A DNA stretch of 64,000 bases from Litsea cubeba. Taxonomy: Eukaryota; Streptophyta; Magnoliopsida; Laurales; Lauraceae. Below the pieces are notes generated by a model. That model searched no databases. It saw only the letters and a list, made by a program, of their open reading frames with translations, and was not told where the DNA came from. Each line of letters begins with the position of its first letter. The stretch's first letter is position 1. Location of the stretch: NCBI GenBank assembly GCA_012931725.1, contig CM022946.1, positions 136,077,390 through 136,141,389 of the forward strand, given 5' to 3'. Positions 1-11,283 of this stretch are shown here, piece by piece. Made by a program: the position numbers and the translations under genes.

Positions 1-1020
1 TCAAGAGGATAGACTGTAGGTTGCTCAGGAGAAGGGGATTGAGTAGGTAATGTATAGAAAGGTATATGTTCCAAGAAGGTGACATTACAAGAGACCCGTA
101 ACCTATTGGTTTTAGGATCATAGCATCGATAGCCTTTCTGTTCGATGCCATACCCTAAGAAAACACAGACAGTGCATTTTGGGGAAAGTTTGGTTCTCTC
201 ATTAGCATGTAACAGAACAAAACAGGTGCAGCCAAAAACTTTGAAATAGGACAAGTCAAGTTTACAGGAGAACAATTTTTCATAGGGAGATGTGCCAGAT
301 AATACAGATGATGGTGTTCTGTTAATTAGATAGATGGCAGTCAGGACTGCTTCCCCCCAAAATTACAGAGGAACATGTGAGGAATAAATCAAGGATCTAG
401 TAGTTTCTAGGATATGTCTGTGTTTCCGTTCTGCTACACCATTTTGCTGTGGTGTGGCAGGACAGGATAATTGAGCTCTCTTGGCTGGTCAGGTAAGAAC
501 GGAATTTCTGGGACATGTATTCTTCCCCGGAGTCAGACCTGAATATTCTAATCCTCGTATTAAATTGAGTGGAAACCATGGTGGAGAAAGCAGTGTAGAT
601 AGTGTATAACTCAGAACGGTTTTTCATTAAATATAACCAAGTATATCTAGTGAAATCATCAATAAACAACACATAATAAATGGAACCACCTTTTGTGGGC
701 TGAGAGGCAGGTCCCCAGACATCAGAATGTACCAAAGCGAAAGGAGCAGTAGTAAAAGAAGTGCTTTTATTATAAGGGAAAGCATGTTGTTTACCAAATT
801 GGCAACCAAAACATGTAGAAATGTCTGATACAGAAATGTTGCCAAATACACCACTAGTAAATAAAAGCTTCATTTTATTTAAAGATAAATGGCCTAAACG
901 ATAGTACCAAAGGGCAAAGGGTGATGTAGATGAAACGAGTGCGGCAGGAGATATGCTGGAGGATGGAAGATGCAGTGAGTGGAGATAGTAAAGTCCTCCT
1001 GACCTAAGGCCGGTCCCAAT
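1..1020 (-). pseudogene. copia-A pre-integrase and integrase fragment
   Basis: Downstream of the stop the protein continues with a pre-integrase segment (LWYYRLGHLS), the CxxC of the integrase zinc finger (CFGCQFGKQH) and the integrase core (HSDVWGPAS, FRSDSGEEY). A frameshift near position 480 separates this from the next block, which resembles the copia segment linking integrase to reverse transcriptase (KVFGCTCFV, FLGYGIEQKG, RVSCNVTFLEHIPF). Reverse transcriptase and RNase H are not in the window. No function is expected. Confidence 0.8.
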
Positions 1021-2352
1021 CTATCTCCCGGTGCGTGGGTCCTGTACAGAACAACCAGTAGAAGAAAATGAGACAAGAAATCCAGATGAAGTCAATTGGC
1101 TAATAAAGATTAAGTTGATAGAAAGGTGATGAACACACAAAACATTAGGGAGAGAGATCAACTTATTTGAAATGGAGCCAATAAGGGAGACTGGGAGAGG
1201 AGTGGCATCAGCTGTATGGATGGTGAGAGAACTAGCAGGGGTATAACAATTATGAAGTTTGGAAACATCATTTGTCATATGATAGGATGCACTAGAATAA
1301 AAAATCCATGTAGAATCAACAGTACCTGACGGACCAGAAATGGTCATGGCAGAACCAAAGGCTGAGGGTGTAGTGGCCAACTGAGAAGCAAAACCAGTGG
1401 AGGAAGCCAGAAACAACTGTTGCATGTGTTCATCAACCATAGCCTGAATTTGAGATGTAAGATCCATTTGCGGAGGCACAAAACAATCATCTTCAGTAAC
1501 ATTAGCCGCATAGGGTCGCTGTGGATAAGATTGCATGGGACCACGACTAAGTTGCGGACCAGATTGTTTGTTCTTATGGTTTGGCCTTTGAGGTCTGGTT
1601 GGGCAATCCCATTTCCAATGTCCTTTATTCTTACAATAGTTGCAAAAGTCATTGGTACCAGGAGTAAAAGAGCGATCATTCTGTTGAGTACTAACATTTG
1701 CGGACAGAACATGGGTGGGTTCCACATGTTTCTTCCTTGTAAGAGAAAGCTGAGTTTGCTCTTCTGCCAGAAGTTCTGAGAGTGCCGTATCAACGAAAGG
1801 CAGTGGTGTCCGATGTAATAACTGACCATGAACATGTTCAAAATCAGGGCGGAGGGCCATAAGAAACTGAACTAGGTGAGTTTCCTGCCTATAGACTTCA
1901 AAGGTGTGAGCATCATCAGTAGTTTTAAAAGTGGGTTCCATTAAAGCCAGTTGATCCCATAATGCAGTCATTTTGATAAAGAAATCATGAATGGAGTCAG
2001 TGCCTTGGTCTGTATTTTTTATTTCACATTCTAACTGATACCGTCGAGCTGCATTAGACTGAGTATATAAGCGTGCTAAATAATCCCAAGCAGCCTTAGG
2101 ATAATTGAATTTAGCCAACTGATTCCCAATAGATGGAGTGACTGAATTGGCAATCCAGGAGTTTATTTTTCCGACAGAAGCTTCCCATTCCTCAAACGTA
2201 TCATCCTTACTATCTGGTGTAGGGATCTGTTGTGCAACATATTTCCATAGTTTTTGACCTTTGAGGAAATTTTGCAAGAGATGGGACCAATAGGGATAAT
2301 TGGTGCCATCAAGTTTGATGATAATACCCAAAACAGTTCGATCAGAAGACAT
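1021..2352 (-). pseudogene. copia-A gag and protease region (443 codons, inactive)
   Basis: Starts MSSDRTVLG with the copia gag signature LDGTNYPYW, which in related elements forms the particle shell and packages RNA. A CCHC zinc knuckle (CNYCKNKGHWKWDC) lies near residue 237. The protease active-site region reads WIFYSSASYHM where related copia proteins have a D-S-G-A-S core, so the catalytic Asp and the Gly are both replaced. The frame ends at a TAG (1021-1023); the same frame continues beyond it into the pre-integrase domain, so the stop is a mutation and not a natural end. Confidence 0.85.
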
Positions 2353-2865
2353 TGGAACAAAACAAAGTGCTCACAGACAGAATATATGGGAAATCCAGTC
2401 CCAAATCCAAGTCAGAATGGAAATCCAGCCACAAAACCGAAGCAGATCTTGAAAAATTCCAAAAAATAGGTCCAGGCGACCTTGAATCTGGGCACAGATC
2501 TGATTTGTGGGCCCCACTGGTTGATCAGATCACACAGTGATCTTTGTTTCAAAAATCCTAAACACCTCTAACTGGAATGAAGGTGATCGCTTGAGAAACA
2601 AAAATTCTGAACAGATTTGATGAAAACTAATTGCACAATGATGACAGATACAGATCAGATCAAATGGCCTACCTCAGATGAGCATAAAATATGGGAAAAA
2701 TGTGTAGAATTCCCAGGAGTGATTGGCGACCAAGATAGGGAGATTTCGTTGACCAAAAATTGATCAGCAAGTGGGCCACCCTTGATCACAGCAGACGCAA
2801 TGCTTCCCACAGATGACTGAACTGTCGCAGGGCTTCTCTTATGCTTGAATGGACAGATGATCAGA

Positions 2866-2877
2866 GCTCTGATACCA
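2866..2877 (-). other. Primer-binding site of copia-A (initiator Met-tRNA)
   Basis: On the minus strand this reads TGGTATCAGAGC, the standard copia site complementary to the 3' end of initiator Met-tRNA. It abuts the LTR without a gap. The 513 bp between it and the gag start is untranslated leader. Confidence 0.9.
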
Positions 2878-3185
2878 TGTAAGATGATATCGAAACATCC
2901 TAGAAGCATACAAGAGAATAGAGAGACATGCAGACGAGAGAGAAGTTGCAAGAAGATTTTCTGTGTTTCATTGTATTGACGATGGGTACATATATAACAC
3001 TGTAGCCTAAATTAGTGGATCTGATTAAGATCTGATTACAAGATTACAGGCATAGTTAAGGAAACTAATATCTATCTAATATCTAATGACAACTCATACA
3101 ATGATGTCTTGTGGGCTGACCCAATACATGGGTTGTGGGCTGACCCATTGGTCCAGCTGACCTGCTACTGACCTGCTTCTTTACA
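2878..3185 (-). repeat. 5' LTR of copia-A (308 bp)
   Basis: Bounded by TGTAA at 2878 and TTACA at 3185 (TG...CA on either strand), directly next to the primer-binding site. Only one LTR is in the window. Confidence 0.8.
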
Positions 3186-3320
3186 CATTCCATATCAGAT
3201 ATCAAGCCTTGGGCGCACCTAACTTGGAATTCCCAAATGAATCCTAGACTCTCTTGCTTCTCTTGCAGGGTCTTATATAGAAGAATCCCAACCAATGACT
3301 GGGCACAAAAAATTGGTGAA

Positions 3321-3640
3321 CCTCTCCTCTGTTTGCACTCTTTGCAACTCAGACGGTGAATCTATTGGTCACCTTTTTTCTCATGCCCCTACGGTATAGA
3401 GCTCTGGTCGTGGATTCTCAAGGCCGCTGGTTGCAAATCAACTCATTTCACGCCACCTTACTTATGATCTTCTCTATCCTCTGGTTGTGATAAGCTCACC
3501 AAAAAGGGAATGGCAATAGTTTTTTTCTCCACCATTTTATGTCATTTGGAAAACCAGGAATGAAGCTAGATTCTCGAACAAACTTCCTTCTCAACAAGTA
3601 TCTAGAAGGCTTCTTTGGATCCAGCTAAATTCAGCCTTGT
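3321..3640 (+). pseudogene. L1-type LINE 3' fragment (zf-RVT-like)
   Basis: The plus strand near 3336-3400 reads VCTLCNSDGESIGHLFSHAP and soon hits a stop; this matches the C-terminal zinc-binding region of plant L1 reverse transcriptase proteins (CxxC..E...HLF). About 150 bp on, in other frames, come CHLIWKTRNEARF and LLWIQLNSA, the usual tail of that family. Several stops and frame changes show it is dead. Its 5' end cannot be fixed. Confidence 0.55.
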
Positions 3641-4198
3641 AGCAGCTGAAAAAGCCTTTTCATGGTCATCCTCTTTCCTCTATCATTTATTTTTTCAAAG
3701 ATGCTCCTCTATAATTTTTTTTCCTTCTCTTCCTCTTCTTCGTTAGCATGTTGAGAGCGGAGCTCTTTTTTCTATTCCTTCTGTATTTTTGGGGAGCTGA
3801 TCTTCAACGCTTTCTCTCTTTTTTTCTCAAAACAATTTGCCTTTTAAGCAAAAAAGGCATCATTTTTAAGCATCCTTTAATAGATTGCGACCGCCTTTTG
3901 CATATGAATGAAACGCATAATATTATGTGAATTCGAACTAGCAACCAAGTTTAAGTATCCCAAAAAACCCAAGTTTTTTAGCATGAGATATTTTGGGGTA
4001 TCAATTAAATAAGAGGCTATTTGTTCTTTTGAACATACACAGAGAATATGCAAGCCTTATGGTGGGATATTGCCAACATATGATGGAGGTTTCAGGTTGT
4101 CCAAAATTAATTAGGGACCATAAGGATAATTGAGAACGGAATTGAGATTAGATTTGACTAAGATTATGATGAGAGAAAATTTTTAGGGATGGCGACAT
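3641..4198. other. Non-coding spacer between two LINE remnants
   Basis: T-rich sequence with no supported gene. 3720-3840 may be the 3' untranslated tail of the preceding L1 fragment; the rest shows no recognisable domain. Confidence 0.4.
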
Positions 4199-5530
4199 CT
4201 ATACAAGAATAAAGGAGATATTCAGAACCGTGCGAACTACTGCGGAATTAAATTGATGAGCCATACGATGAAATTATGGGAGAGAGTTATTGAGAGAAGA
4301 CTAAGAAGAACAACAAATGTTTCAGAGAATCAATTTGGTTTCATGCCTAGGAGATCAACCATGGAGGCTATCTTTCTCCTAAGGAGGTTAATGGAATAGT
4401 ATAGAGAAGGTCAGAGAGATTTACATATGGTATTCATTGACTTGGAGAAGGCCTATGACCGGGTTCCTAGGGAGATTCTTTGGAGAGTTCTGGAAAAGAA
4501 AAGAGTGTGTGTCGCATATATTGAGGCGATAAAGGATATGTATGATAGAGTCGTGACATCTATAAAGACGACTGGGGGCAAAACTAAGGAGTTTTCTATC
4601 ACGATTGGTCTACACCAAGGCTCAGCGTTCAGCCCGTACTTGTTTGCCCTAGTTATGGATGAGATTACAAGACATATCCAGAATGAGCTGCCGTGGTGTT
4701 TGCTATTTGCAGATGACATTGTTTAGTGGATGAGACGAGAGAAGAAGTGAATGCTAAACTAGAATTGTGGCGGAAAACATTAGAGACAAAAGGGTTTAGG
4801 CTAAGTCGATGCAAAACGGAATATATGGAATGCAAGTTTAGTCAAAGTAGGACACCTGGTAGCATAGAAGCAAGTTTGGGCACACAAAAGATTGTAGAGA
4901 AAGAAAATTTTAGGTACCTTGGATATATAGTGCAACAGGATGGAGGGATTGATAATGATGTAAGTCACAGGATTCAAGCCGGGTGTACCAAATGAAGGAG
5001 TGATTCGGGGGTCTTGTGTGATCGGAAAGTCCCCCTCAAGGTTAAAGGAAAGTATTATAAGGTGGCGGTACGACCAGCGTTGTTATATAGATCAGAATGT
5101 TGGGCAGTAAAGCATAATCATGTCAAGAAGATGAAAGTTGCAGAGATGAGAATGCTAAGATGGATGTGCGGATCACAAGGAGAGATAGGATTAGGAATGA
5201 AGAGATTAGGGGCAAAGTAGGAATAGTACCGATTGGAGATAAAATGAGAGAAAATCGACTGAGATGGTTCGGCCATGTTAGAAGGCGTCCAACGGAGGCA
5301 CCTGTTAAAAGGTGTGAAAGCATGGAGATTGCCAAGAGTAGGATAGGGAGAGGGAGACCCAAGAAAAGTTGGAAAGAAACTATAAAACATGACCTTGTCT
5401 ACATGGATCTAACGGAGGACTTGACCCTAAACAGATTTGATTGGCGTCGTCAAATACATATAGCCGACCCCACCTAGTGGGAAAAGGCTTGGTTTGGTTA
5501 AGGCTTGGTTTGGTTTGGTTTGGTTTGGTT
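4199..5530 (+). pseudogene. RTE-clade LINE, reverse transcriptase remnant with TTGG-rich tail
   Basis: The protein, read across several frames, starts IYKNKGDIQNRANYCGIKL and contains the reverse transcriptase blocks FGFMPRRST, VFIDLEKAYDRVP, LHQGSAFSPYLFALVMDE and the catalytic LLFADDIV (near 4700). It continues through the family-typical thumb and C-terminal blocks (WRKTLETKGFRLSRCKTEYM; RMLRWMCG). Stops near 4396, 4724 and 4993 and a shift around 5215 break it. The endonuclease half is missing. It ends ADPT-stop-WEKA followed by GGTTTGGTTTGG repeats (about 5489-5530), the simple-repeat 3' end usual for plant RTE elements. Confidence 0.85.
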
Positions 5531-5533
5531 TAT

Positions 5534-6250
5534 GGCTTGTACATGCTTCTCTATTTGTTTATACATGTTATTATACTTGTTCCTATTGTTGTTATTGTTA
5601 TATTTGATGTTCTTTTGTGTTGGACTTGTACCTTGGACCTAGGATGGAGCTAGTGACATTAAACATGGTATGGACTTGCTAAACCCTAGATATTCGTGTT
5701 TCTTGCCATCTATGCAATTATCATATCTTTAATTCTATTTGATGCAACATGCTTAAATTATTATATTTTATACTCGCATGGCTTGTACATGCTTCTCTAT
5801 TTGTTTATACGTGTTATACTTATTCCTATTGTTGTTATTGTTATATTTGATTTTCTTTTGTGTTGGACTTGTACCTTGGACCTAGGATGGAGCTAGTGAC
5901 ATTAAACATGGTATGGACTTACTATACCCTAGATATTCGTGTTTCTTGCCATCTATGCAATTATCATATCTTTAATTCTATTTGATGCAACATGCTTAAA
6001 TTATTATATTTTATACTCGCATGGCTTGTACATGCTTCTCTATTTGTTTATACGTGTTATATTTATTCCTATTGTTGTTATTGTTATATTTGATTTTCTT
6101 TTGTGTTGGACTTGTACCTTGGACCTAGGAAGGACCTAGTAACATTGACCATGGTATGGACTTACTATACCCTAGATATTTGTGTTTCTTGCCATCTTTA
6201 CAATTATCATATCTTTAATTATATTTGATGCAACATGCTTATGTTATTAT
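5534..6250 (+). repeat. Three tandem repeats of 243-246 bp
   Basis: Units begin GGCTTGTACATGCTTCTC at 5534, 5780 and 6023, so the periods are 246 and 243 bp; the third unit decays after about 6235. Because 243 is a multiple of three, near-identical open frames appear in successive units, but they resemble no protein. The array lies in the LTR-like segment described next. Confidence 0.85.
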
Positions 6251-6747
6251 ATTTGGCTACTTGCTCGAAATTGTTAACCTTGGTGTTGTAGGAGACTTTG
6301 CCTCCACCCCTGTCCCGGAGACAGAGGCGACAAAGGACACGCCAGCTAGGATAGTTGAGTGGTCTCCAGATGACGTGGTTTGAGCATCCATTGGGGTGAG
6401 GGCGACACACCTGCAAACTTGGAGATCTTCCATTGCTAGTTCTAGTTGTTTAGCTTTTTAGTTTGGTTTGGTTGTTGAGAAAAACCATGTAATAATGGTT
6501 GAAGATATACGCTTCCGCACTTTACTACCTTACTTTACTTGATGGACTGGTTATACTCTGACATCATATTATTGGTTTTGGGATGCTTGATACCATCGGA
6601 TCTTTATGCTTCAACTGAAATGTGTTATGAATGTGATGGAAACTATGTATATCCTCACACGTGATATCCTGTGGGAAATTACGGACCGCGCAGCAGTCGT
6701 GCTCTAAATTCGAAGATATTATTGGAGGTTTAGTTGGGGGCGTGACA
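5534..6747 (+). repeat. 3' part of a long LTR related to the solo LTR at 49294-52206
   Basis: Both segments carry, in the same order, a frame ending EW(S/T)PDDV and a stop, a GTTTAGCTTTT stretch, CCTCACACGTGATATC followed by a TGTGGG-type stretch, and a GGGCGTGACA end. The left part, including any TGTAACACC start, is absent; it is replaced by the RTE tail. The 3' end is at 6747. Confidence 0.6.
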
Positions 6748-6990
6748 ATCTGCAGAAAATTGCAGGTCCAACCCCTCTCCCTAAGACTTCAAAATCCTCA
6801 AAAGCATGGATTTTAGGCAAAAGCTTTCCGCGACATATCAATAGAAAATTTCTGCACCAAACATTTACACGTGTCCACATAAAACTTCACTTTTTCCATG
6901 GAAATGTCACTTCACAATATGCCCTAAATGTTCCAGCACAAATTGGATGGTGCCCATAAATTCAAAACAAACTGTGCTGAAATAGAATAG

Positions 6991-7445
6991 GCGGTACGAC
7001 CAGCGTTATTATATGAATCAGAGTGTTGGGCAATAAAGCATAATCATGTCAAGAAGATGGAAGTTGCAGAGATGAGAATGCTAAGATGGATGTGCGGGAT
7101 CACAAAAAGAGATAGGATTAGGAATGAGGAGATTAGGGGCAAAGTAGGAATAGCACCGATTGGAGATAAAATGAGAGAAAATCGACTAAGATGGTTCGGC
7201 TATATTAGAAGACGTCCAACGGAGGCATCTAACGGAGGCACCTGTTAAAAGGTGTGAAAGTATGGAGATTGCCAGGAGTAGGAGAGGGAGAGGGAGACCC
7301 AAGGGAAGTTGGAAAGAAATTATTAAACATGACCTTGCCTACATGGATCTAACGGAGGACATAGCCCTAAACAGATTTGATTGACATCGTCAAATCCATA
7401 TACCCGACCCCACCTAGTGGGAAAATGCTTGGTTTGGTTTGATTT
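6991..7445 (+). pseudogene. 5'-truncated RTE LINE, second copy
   Basis: Repeats the last ~455 bp of the RTE at 4199-5530 (blocks RMLRWMCG, RWFGYIRRRPTEA) and ends in the same ADPT-stop-WE(K)A region followed by GGTTTGGTTTGATTTGG. A short internal duplication (ATCTAACGGAGGCACC region near 7228) and a stop after KR separate it from the first copy. The abrupt 5' start is typical of LINE insertion by target-primed reverse transcription. Confidence 0.8.
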
Positions 7446-8040
7446 GGCAACGTCCTTAAGATTGGATTGACCTAGCACCTCCAACGTATATTAGCCCTTC
7501 ACACTCATATACTGTGAAAAGCAACACTAACCAGAACTTGACATTCATCCTAGTTATTTGTTTCTTTTAATTGACCACACAAATTTTATCAACCACCCCT
7601 AGCATCTAGGATTTGGAATTTAAAGCCCTAATAAAACAAATGCTTCCATTCAAATGGTTTCCATTTTTCATGCATAGGTAGGTCATCAGAGACTTTCAAA
7701 CCTTACCCAAACCCTCCTCCACCCAAATTATTTTATTATAATTTTAGAATCGCCTACAATCCCTAGCTTAGGAACAAGTCCCTTTCTGAAAATGCATCTA
7801 TGATAAGATAGTAATAGATTTGATTATGCCAGTAAGCCTATATTAATCATCTTTGATTGCATATTCTTAATTACCTTCCACCTAGATGATTTTATAATCT
7901 TAGTAGGGCCTCAGAAACCAGACTATCACTAGCTTAGGAACAAGTCCATCTCCGAGATGAATCGATTATAAGATATTAATAGATCTAATTAAGTTTGTAA
8001 GGTTATGTTTAATCTTCTTTGATCACATCTGATTAGTAAT
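7446..8040. repeat. Non-coding segment with a degenerate direct duplication
   Basis: No gene is seen. About 7750-7872 and 7905-8040 resemble each other: both contain CTAGCTTAGGAACAAGTCC, a following GATAAGATA/TAAGATATTAATAGAT stretch, and TTAATC.TCTTTGAT. The origin is unknown. Confidence 0.5.
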
Positions 8041-8150
8041 TAATGATAGGGATTTAACATTTTTCTACATAGTGATAACTGAATTTCAGTGGTTGTTTTT
8101 AACAAAATTGCCCATAGGCTTGAGTTGAGTTTTCACCTCACCCAAACCCT
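8025..8150 (+). repeat. Left arm of an outer inverted repeat (partner about 30850-31000)
   Basis: TTAATGATAGGGATTTAAC, then ATAACTGAAT, then CACCTCA..CAAACCCT, are found reverse-complemented in the same order at 30990-30855. The arms lie outside the MULE and enclose it together with other sequence. No target duplication could be fixed. Confidence 0.55.
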
Positions 8151-8189
8151 CATTTTTCCCTTTCTACCATTTTACTCCACCTTTTCTTT

Positions 8190-8413
8190 GGGAAAACTAC
8201 TGTACGGTCGACCCAAAACCTGACATTTACCCAGTACCAGATGAAAGAATGTTATTTACCGGATGGAAGATCGTACATAAAAGGACGTCCAAAATGGGAT
8301 AGAAATACCCTTTTTCCTGCGATATCCTAGGGCTGTAGGATATCGCAGAATTCGATATCCCAGGAGCTTAAGATATCGCACAGTTAAATATCCTACATCT
8401 GTGGGATATCTCT
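8190..8413 (+). repeat. Left terminal inverted repeat of the MULE
   Basis: Matches the reverse complement of about 29241-29475, including CATTTACCCAGTACCAGATG and the GATATC-rich subterminal part. 8319-8346 forms a hairpin with an 11-bp stem, GCGATATCCTA, around a 6-base loop. Confidence 0.85.
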
Positions 8414-8429
8414 AAAAATTTTTCACTCT

Positions 8430-9477
8430 CTCCTTTCAACCTACGTTAAACAGGGACGGAGTTATCTTCAACTTGGTAAAAAAACCCCTTTAACTGTTAT
8501 CATCTTCCTCAATCTTCCATTGTTTTTTCCTTTGTGTTATTGTCATCGTCTTGCTATGGATATTGCAGGATCCCAGCCTTCGATCCTCCAATAGCTTTTC
8601 CTTCGATTCTCCTTCGTCTTTCACTACAACGTTGTGGATCTTCAACTATGTAAGGTTTTAGTGCAAGAAATATACACAGTCTTCAGCAGGAAAGAAGTAT
8701 TGTTTTTCCTTTATCTGGATTAGGACTTTTTTTAAGGCTGGGCATTTGGCTTGGTTTTCCACCATTTGGAAACACACACTTCTCCCTGCCAAAACTCAAG
8801 ATGGGATCATTCAATGGCAGGCTCTTTTCCCTTTCCCTATTCCCATTTTCCCAGGACCCCAACCCCTTTTCCAAAACCTTTCCAGCCCTAGCCCTGTCCC
8901 TTACCCTTTTACAAAACCCTGTCCCTAACGAAGAAGAGGAGAGAAGAAGGAGCGGCTGAAAAGGCCAGCAGGGTCTCTGGAATGTCAAATGCTACCAAAG
9001 TAATTAGAGAAACTCTATTCTCATAGGCTCTCTCGTTTTTCTCTCTTTTTTTGTCTTTTCATATTTTGATTAATTATGTTTTTAAATCTTGTGAAGTGGG
9101 ATTTTTAAATTTTGGAGTGTGGCAACTTGCAAGGCCTCAAGTGGGACTTGATTTTCATTTTTTATTTGAATTTGGAACTGTTTTTTTTTTTTTTTTTTCA
9201 TTTTTCTTGTAATCTGGGACATGGGTTTTTCTCTATGAGAAGATGGGTTCTCATTTTCATTTTTTCTTCGAATGTAGGACATGGGTTTGCTCTATGAATA
9301 TGATATGTTGGTTTTAGTTTTCTATTTATCTTAATTTCAAAGAATCCAGCTAGTGGACTTTGGTCTCCCTCTAGAGTTTAGATTTTGATTTACTTCACTG
9401 GTTTTTAATGTTCATGTTGTTTCTCTTGTTCTTTTCTTTTCTCACACTCTTCTACTGCTTGAGTTACATGGAATTTG
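8430..9477. other. Left internal part of the MULE, no gene recognised
   Basis: Pyrimidine-rich sequence with short open frames only (for example 8683-8988 minus), none with a recognisable domain. A run of about 20 T lies at 9180-9199. The sequence is interrupted by Tat-1 at 9483 and resumes at 26065. Confidence 0.4.
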
Positions 9478-9482
9478 GTTTC

Positions 9483-10219
9483 TGTGTGGGGATGTTTTCG
9501 CTAAGCCGAAATCAGCGCTAGCCCCGGTCTTAAGACATATTGATTATGCCTCCCCTTGGCCAAGGCCGATCGCAGCAGAAGGACCGCGGCATTCGCCGAG
9601 GTAAGAGCTCCCGAAGTCGGACCTATCCGACCTCGGCACCGACCCCCGGCAATGCGGATTTGACAGAGATTGATGGGACCAACGACAGGACAACGGCGCA
9701 TGCTAAGGCATGCCCTGCAGATTATCATTACTGACAAAACGGCGCGTACAGAACACGTGCGCCCCCAGAGCATGGCTCCGGGCCAGGCCTGATGGGACCT
9801 GGCCCAAAAGTCAGAACTACCGCCTGACCCAGCAAGGCTAGCATTTAATGAGGCGTGGGTCAGCATTTAATGCATTATGGGCTGGATGGGCGCAGCCACT
9901 CGAGTGGCAAGCCCAGTCTTGGGACTCGCCCACGATAGTCAACCCCATCGCCTATAAATAGCATCTCCACCTCCATCCTAAAGGTACGCGATCCATAATA
10001 CACACTCTTACTCTGCAATTTCCTCTCCATTTCCCTTGCTCGTTCCCTGAACTAACTTAAGCATCGGAGAGCCTTGCGCTGCCTGCAGCCAGGGTCCTTT
10101 GACGTTTTTTCCTCTCTTCCTCCTCAGGTCCAGCCGGAGCCTCGACAATCTTCATTCAAACCACCTAAATCAAGGATCCTAATCCCAGATTTGAAGTCCT
10201 TAATTTTTAGGCACTTACA
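9483..10219 (+). repeat. 5' LTR of Tat-1 (737 bp)
   Basis: TGTGTGGGGATG...CACTTACA. A TATA box (TATAAATA, 9953-9960) is well placed for transcription of the element. The motif GCATCGGAGAGCCTTGCGC and a nearby CCAGGGTCCT are shared with the Tat-2 LTR, which shows common ancestry. Confidence 0.93.
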
Positions 10220-10240
10220 ATTGGCGCCGTCTGTGGGGAA
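10220..10240 (+). other. Primer-binding site region of Tat-1
   Basis: ATTGGCGCCGTCTGTGGGG directly follows the LTR; the same motif follows the Tat-2 LTR. TTGGCGCCGT...GGGGA sites are usual in plant Tat/Athila elements. The exact tRNA was not determined. Confidence 0.75.
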
Positions 10241-10300
10241 GTACTAACCCATACCCCAAAACCTTTCTCAAAACCTTTCCCAAAACTCTTTCCAATCACC

Positions 10301-10888
10301 ATGGCTCCGAGAAACAAGAGAGGCGCAGAGCACCCGAAATCCCTCTCCAACAAAGTGGTCTTGGATGGGCTCAAGAAGAGGCTCGATGGGGCAAAGGGAA
10401 GATGGGTGGAAGAGCTGCCCAGTGTGTTATGGGCCTACAGAACCACCCCGCGACGCTCCACCTCAGAAATTCCTTTTTCCTTGGCATATGGAATGGAAGC
10501 CGTGATCCCTCTCGAAATCGGCCTTCCAACGCTCAAATCCGAACTCTTTGACCAGGCCCAGAACGATAAAAACCTCACCCTGTGACTGGACCTGGCCGAA
10601 GAGCGCAGAGAGGCCGCTTCCATCCGTTTAGCAGCCTATCAGCAACGGCTAGCAAGAGATTACAATCAGAAAGTGCGGGAAAGGAAGTTCTCCATCGGAG
10701 AGCTGGTCCTGAAGAAGGCACTGCCCGCAGACAAGGACCCGAATCAAGGCAAGTTGGCCCCAAACTGGCGCGGTCCGTTCAAGGTAGTCTCAACCGCAGG
10801 GCGGTCCGCATATAAGCTTGAGGATATGAATGGGAAACTGCTGCCGCGGCCATGGAACGCATCACATCTCAAGAAATTTTACTTTTAA
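10301..10888 (+). pseudogene. Tat-1 gag start fused to the integrase C-terminal region
   Basis: Starts MAPRNKRGAEHP, like the Tat-2 gag start (MPPKAKKG), then passes directly into SNKVVLDGLKKRLD, which in Tat-2 lies just after the integrase catalytic Glu. The rest follows the Tat-2 C-terminus (VLWAYRTTPRRST, APNWRGPFKVVS, RPWNASHLKKFYF). So about 1,750 codons of gag, protease, RT, RNase H and the integrase core were removed and the frame was kept. An in-frame TGA at 10583-10585 splits the remnant. None of the catalytic residues is left, and no function is expected. Confidence 0.9.
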
Positions 10889-10976
10889 ATGTATTCAGTT
10901 TATGCAAATCAATGAAGGTCGTTTCCTCTCAAGAAAGTTTCTCTTTGTGTTCTAAATCGAAATTGCTCCAAGGAAG

Positions 10977-11283
10977 TGTAATTACAGAAAGAGGAAGAGA
11001 CAAAGGTTGAAGATGAACCGATACCTCAATAGAGGATCGTATGTATATTTATAATATCATTACACCCTAATCAAGGGCAATCAGAATAATAAACAATCAA
11101 TCTCCTAATCTATACAAGGAATTAACAATTAATCTCCTAATCTATACAAGGAAATAAATCAGCATCAAATCAGAACATTATCCAAGAGGATCTGATATAC
11201 AGTTGTGTACAAGCCCTTGGGCTGGGCCTAGTGGGCCTGAGCCGGGCTGGGCCTAGTGGGCCTGAGCCACATTATCTTCTACA
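10977..11283 (-). repeat. 3' LTR of copia-1 (307 bp)
   Basis: Identical to 15747-16053. It contains two tandem copies of a GGGCTGGGCCTAGTGGGCCT-type unit and a doubled CTCCTAATCTATACAAGGAA block. The preceding polypurine tract is at 11284-11292 (GAGGGGGAG on the minus strand). Confidence 0.95.

Larger units (their letters stand above)
1..3185 (-). mobile_element. Decayed Ty1/copia retrotransposon (copia-A), 5' part
   Basis: Minus-strand copia element in the order 5' LTR (2878-3185), primer-binding site, leader, gag, protease and integrase; the left window edge cuts off the rest of pol and the 3' LTR. The coding region has an in-frame stop near 1021, a frameshift near 480 and a damaged protease motif, so this copy is dead. 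Its target duplication cannot be tested because the other LTR is outside the window. Confidence 0.9.

Noticed and set aside
5441..6139. Three similar hydrophobic ORFs suggesting a membrane-protein family
   Set aside because: They are the 243-bp LTR repeat; hydrophobicity comes from T-rich DNA, and there is no conserved protein pattern.
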